From positions 5,561 through 12,628 of the forward strand of contig PBXH01000011.1 in assembly GCA_002727535.1 (NCBI GenBank): a DNA stretch of 7,068 nt, read 5' to 3'. The translations under genes were made by a program, and so were the position numbers. How positions within the stretch are numbered: the first letter of the stretch is position 1; every line of letters starts with the position of its first letter. Below are positions 6,535 through 7,068 of this stretch, one piece after another. Under the pieces are notes generated by a model. The model ran no database searches, had not been told where the DNA came from, and saw only the letters and a program-made list of their open reading frames with translations. Source of the stretch: Gammaproteobacteria bacterium (lineage in GTDB: Bacteria > Pseudomonadota > Gammaproteobacteria > Magnimaribacterales > TMED112).

Positions 6535-7068
6535 GTTTTTTCGAAGATTAATATTTATTCTGCCGCCTGAATTTGCGCAAAAGCTTTCTCTCTTCTATCT
6601 AAAAATATTTTCATTCCTTTATAAATTTTCTCAAGAATCAAAAGAAATAAAAGGTTTAAAAGTTAAGAATAGGCTTGGTTTAGCCGCTGGCCTTGATAAA
6701 AATGGAGAGTTAATTAAAGAAATGGACAACGTAGGTTTTGGTTTTATAGAAATTGGAACGATTACACCTAAACCTCAGTACGGAAATCCTAAACCCAGAT
6801 TAAAAAGATTAGTGAATCAAGAATCTCTATTAAATAGTTTAGGTTTCAATAATGATGGTGTTGAAAAAATAAAGAATAGATTAGAAAAATTAAATCATAG
6901 TTGCACTTTAGGGATAAATATTGGCCCAAACAAATCAACACCAGCAGATAAATTTCATGAAGATTATTCAATTTGTATGAGATCTTTGGCAAAGTATGCA
7001 GATTATGTGGCTATAAATATTTCTTCTCCAAATACCCCGGAGCTGAGAGATTTACATAAAAAAGAAAA
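6527..7068 (+). CDS. pyrD: Dihydroorotate dehydrogenase (quinone), N-terminal part, ATT start
   Basis: The first 180 codons of a class 2 dihydroorotate dehydrogenase are present; the gene runs off the window. The enzyme oxidises dihydroorotate to orotate with FMN and passes electrons to membrane quinone. The start region 'xYKFFRRLIFILPPEFAQKLS' fits the quinone-type membrane-associated N-terminus, which usually reads MYxxxRpLLFxLdPExAH. FMN and substrate motifs follow: 'RLGLAAGLDKNGE' (49-61, Lys58), 'IEIGTITPKPQYGNPKPRL', 'LNSLGFNNDG', 'LGINIGPNK' and 'INISSPNTPELR' (163-174). Ser167 corresponds to the catalytic Ser175 of E. coli. The frame is closed by TAG at 6512-6514 and holds no ATG, GTG or TTG before the conserved core. 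ATT at 6527 falls exactly where the family's Met1 lies and has a good ribosome site. A single-base change or error from ATG is the alternative. It overlaps galU by eight bases, suggesting coupled translation. Confidence 0.9.
   Translation, partial: MYKFFRRLIFILPPEFAQKLSLFYLKIFSFLYKFSQESKEIKGLKVKNRLGLAAGLDKNGELIKEMDNVGFGFIEIGTITPKPQYGNPKPRLKRLVNQESLLNSLGFNNDGVEKIKNRLEKLNHSCTLGINIGPNKSTPADKFHEDYSICMRSLAKYADYVAINISSPNTPELRDLHKKE

Noticed and set aside
6535..6670. Frameshift or pseudogene at the start of pyrD
   Set aside because: The reading frame is unbroken and matches the family from the second residue on, so only the start codon itself is unusual.
1..7068. Defence system, toxin-antitoxin pair, CRISPR array, insertion sequence or tRNA
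   Set aside because: Direct repeats of array type, transposase motifs, cloverleaf-like sequence and a toxin partner for mazG were looked for and not seen; all recognised genes are housekeeping enzymes.

Overview
The window is a compact, strongly AT-rich stretch of bacterial chromosome that looks like ordinary housekeeping DNA. The gene types point to a gammaproteobacterium: an ExoIII very close in motif layout to E. coli Xth, a full-length Prc/Tsp tail-specific protease, a YihG-like acyltransferase, a two-domain MazG, and a class 2 (PyrD-type) dihydroorotate dehydrogenase. The low GC, minimal intergenic spacing and overlapping genes fit a streamlined marine lineage such as SAR86. That placement is an inference from style, not a match.

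Layout: the 3' end of an unrecognised plus-strand gene (1-369) runs head-on into a four-gene minus-strand block. Read in its own direction (right to left), that block is mazG (4783-4004), a lysophospholipid-type acyltransferase (4007-3111), prc (3154-1181) and xthA (1184-366). All junctions in the block overlap, two of them as 4-base ATGA overlaps, so it is probably one operon. Only 22 bases separate mazG from the divergent plus-strand group nadK (4806-5630), galU (5665-6534) and pyrD (6527 to beyond the window end).

The minus-strand operon groups maintenance functions: nucleotide-pool sanitation (MazG), membrane lipid acylation, periplasmic proteolysis (Prc, here predicted to be a lipoprotein) and abasic-site repair (ExoIII). 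The plus-strand group covers NADP supply, UDP-glucose for the cell envelope, and the quinone-linked step of pyrimidine synthesis; GalU uses UTP, which PyrD's pathway feeds.

No RNA gene, CRISPR array, mobile element or defence system is visible, and there is no gene-free stretch over 300 bases. The most notable signal is that pyrD has no ATG, GTG or TTG at its start. Homology and a good ribosome binding site both point to an ATT codon at 6527, inside the end of galU. Other points are a perfect TATAAT only 8 bases before the galU ATG (possible leaderless transcript), a perfect 9-bp hairpin in the nadK tail, and convergent genes whose stop codons share one TTAA.
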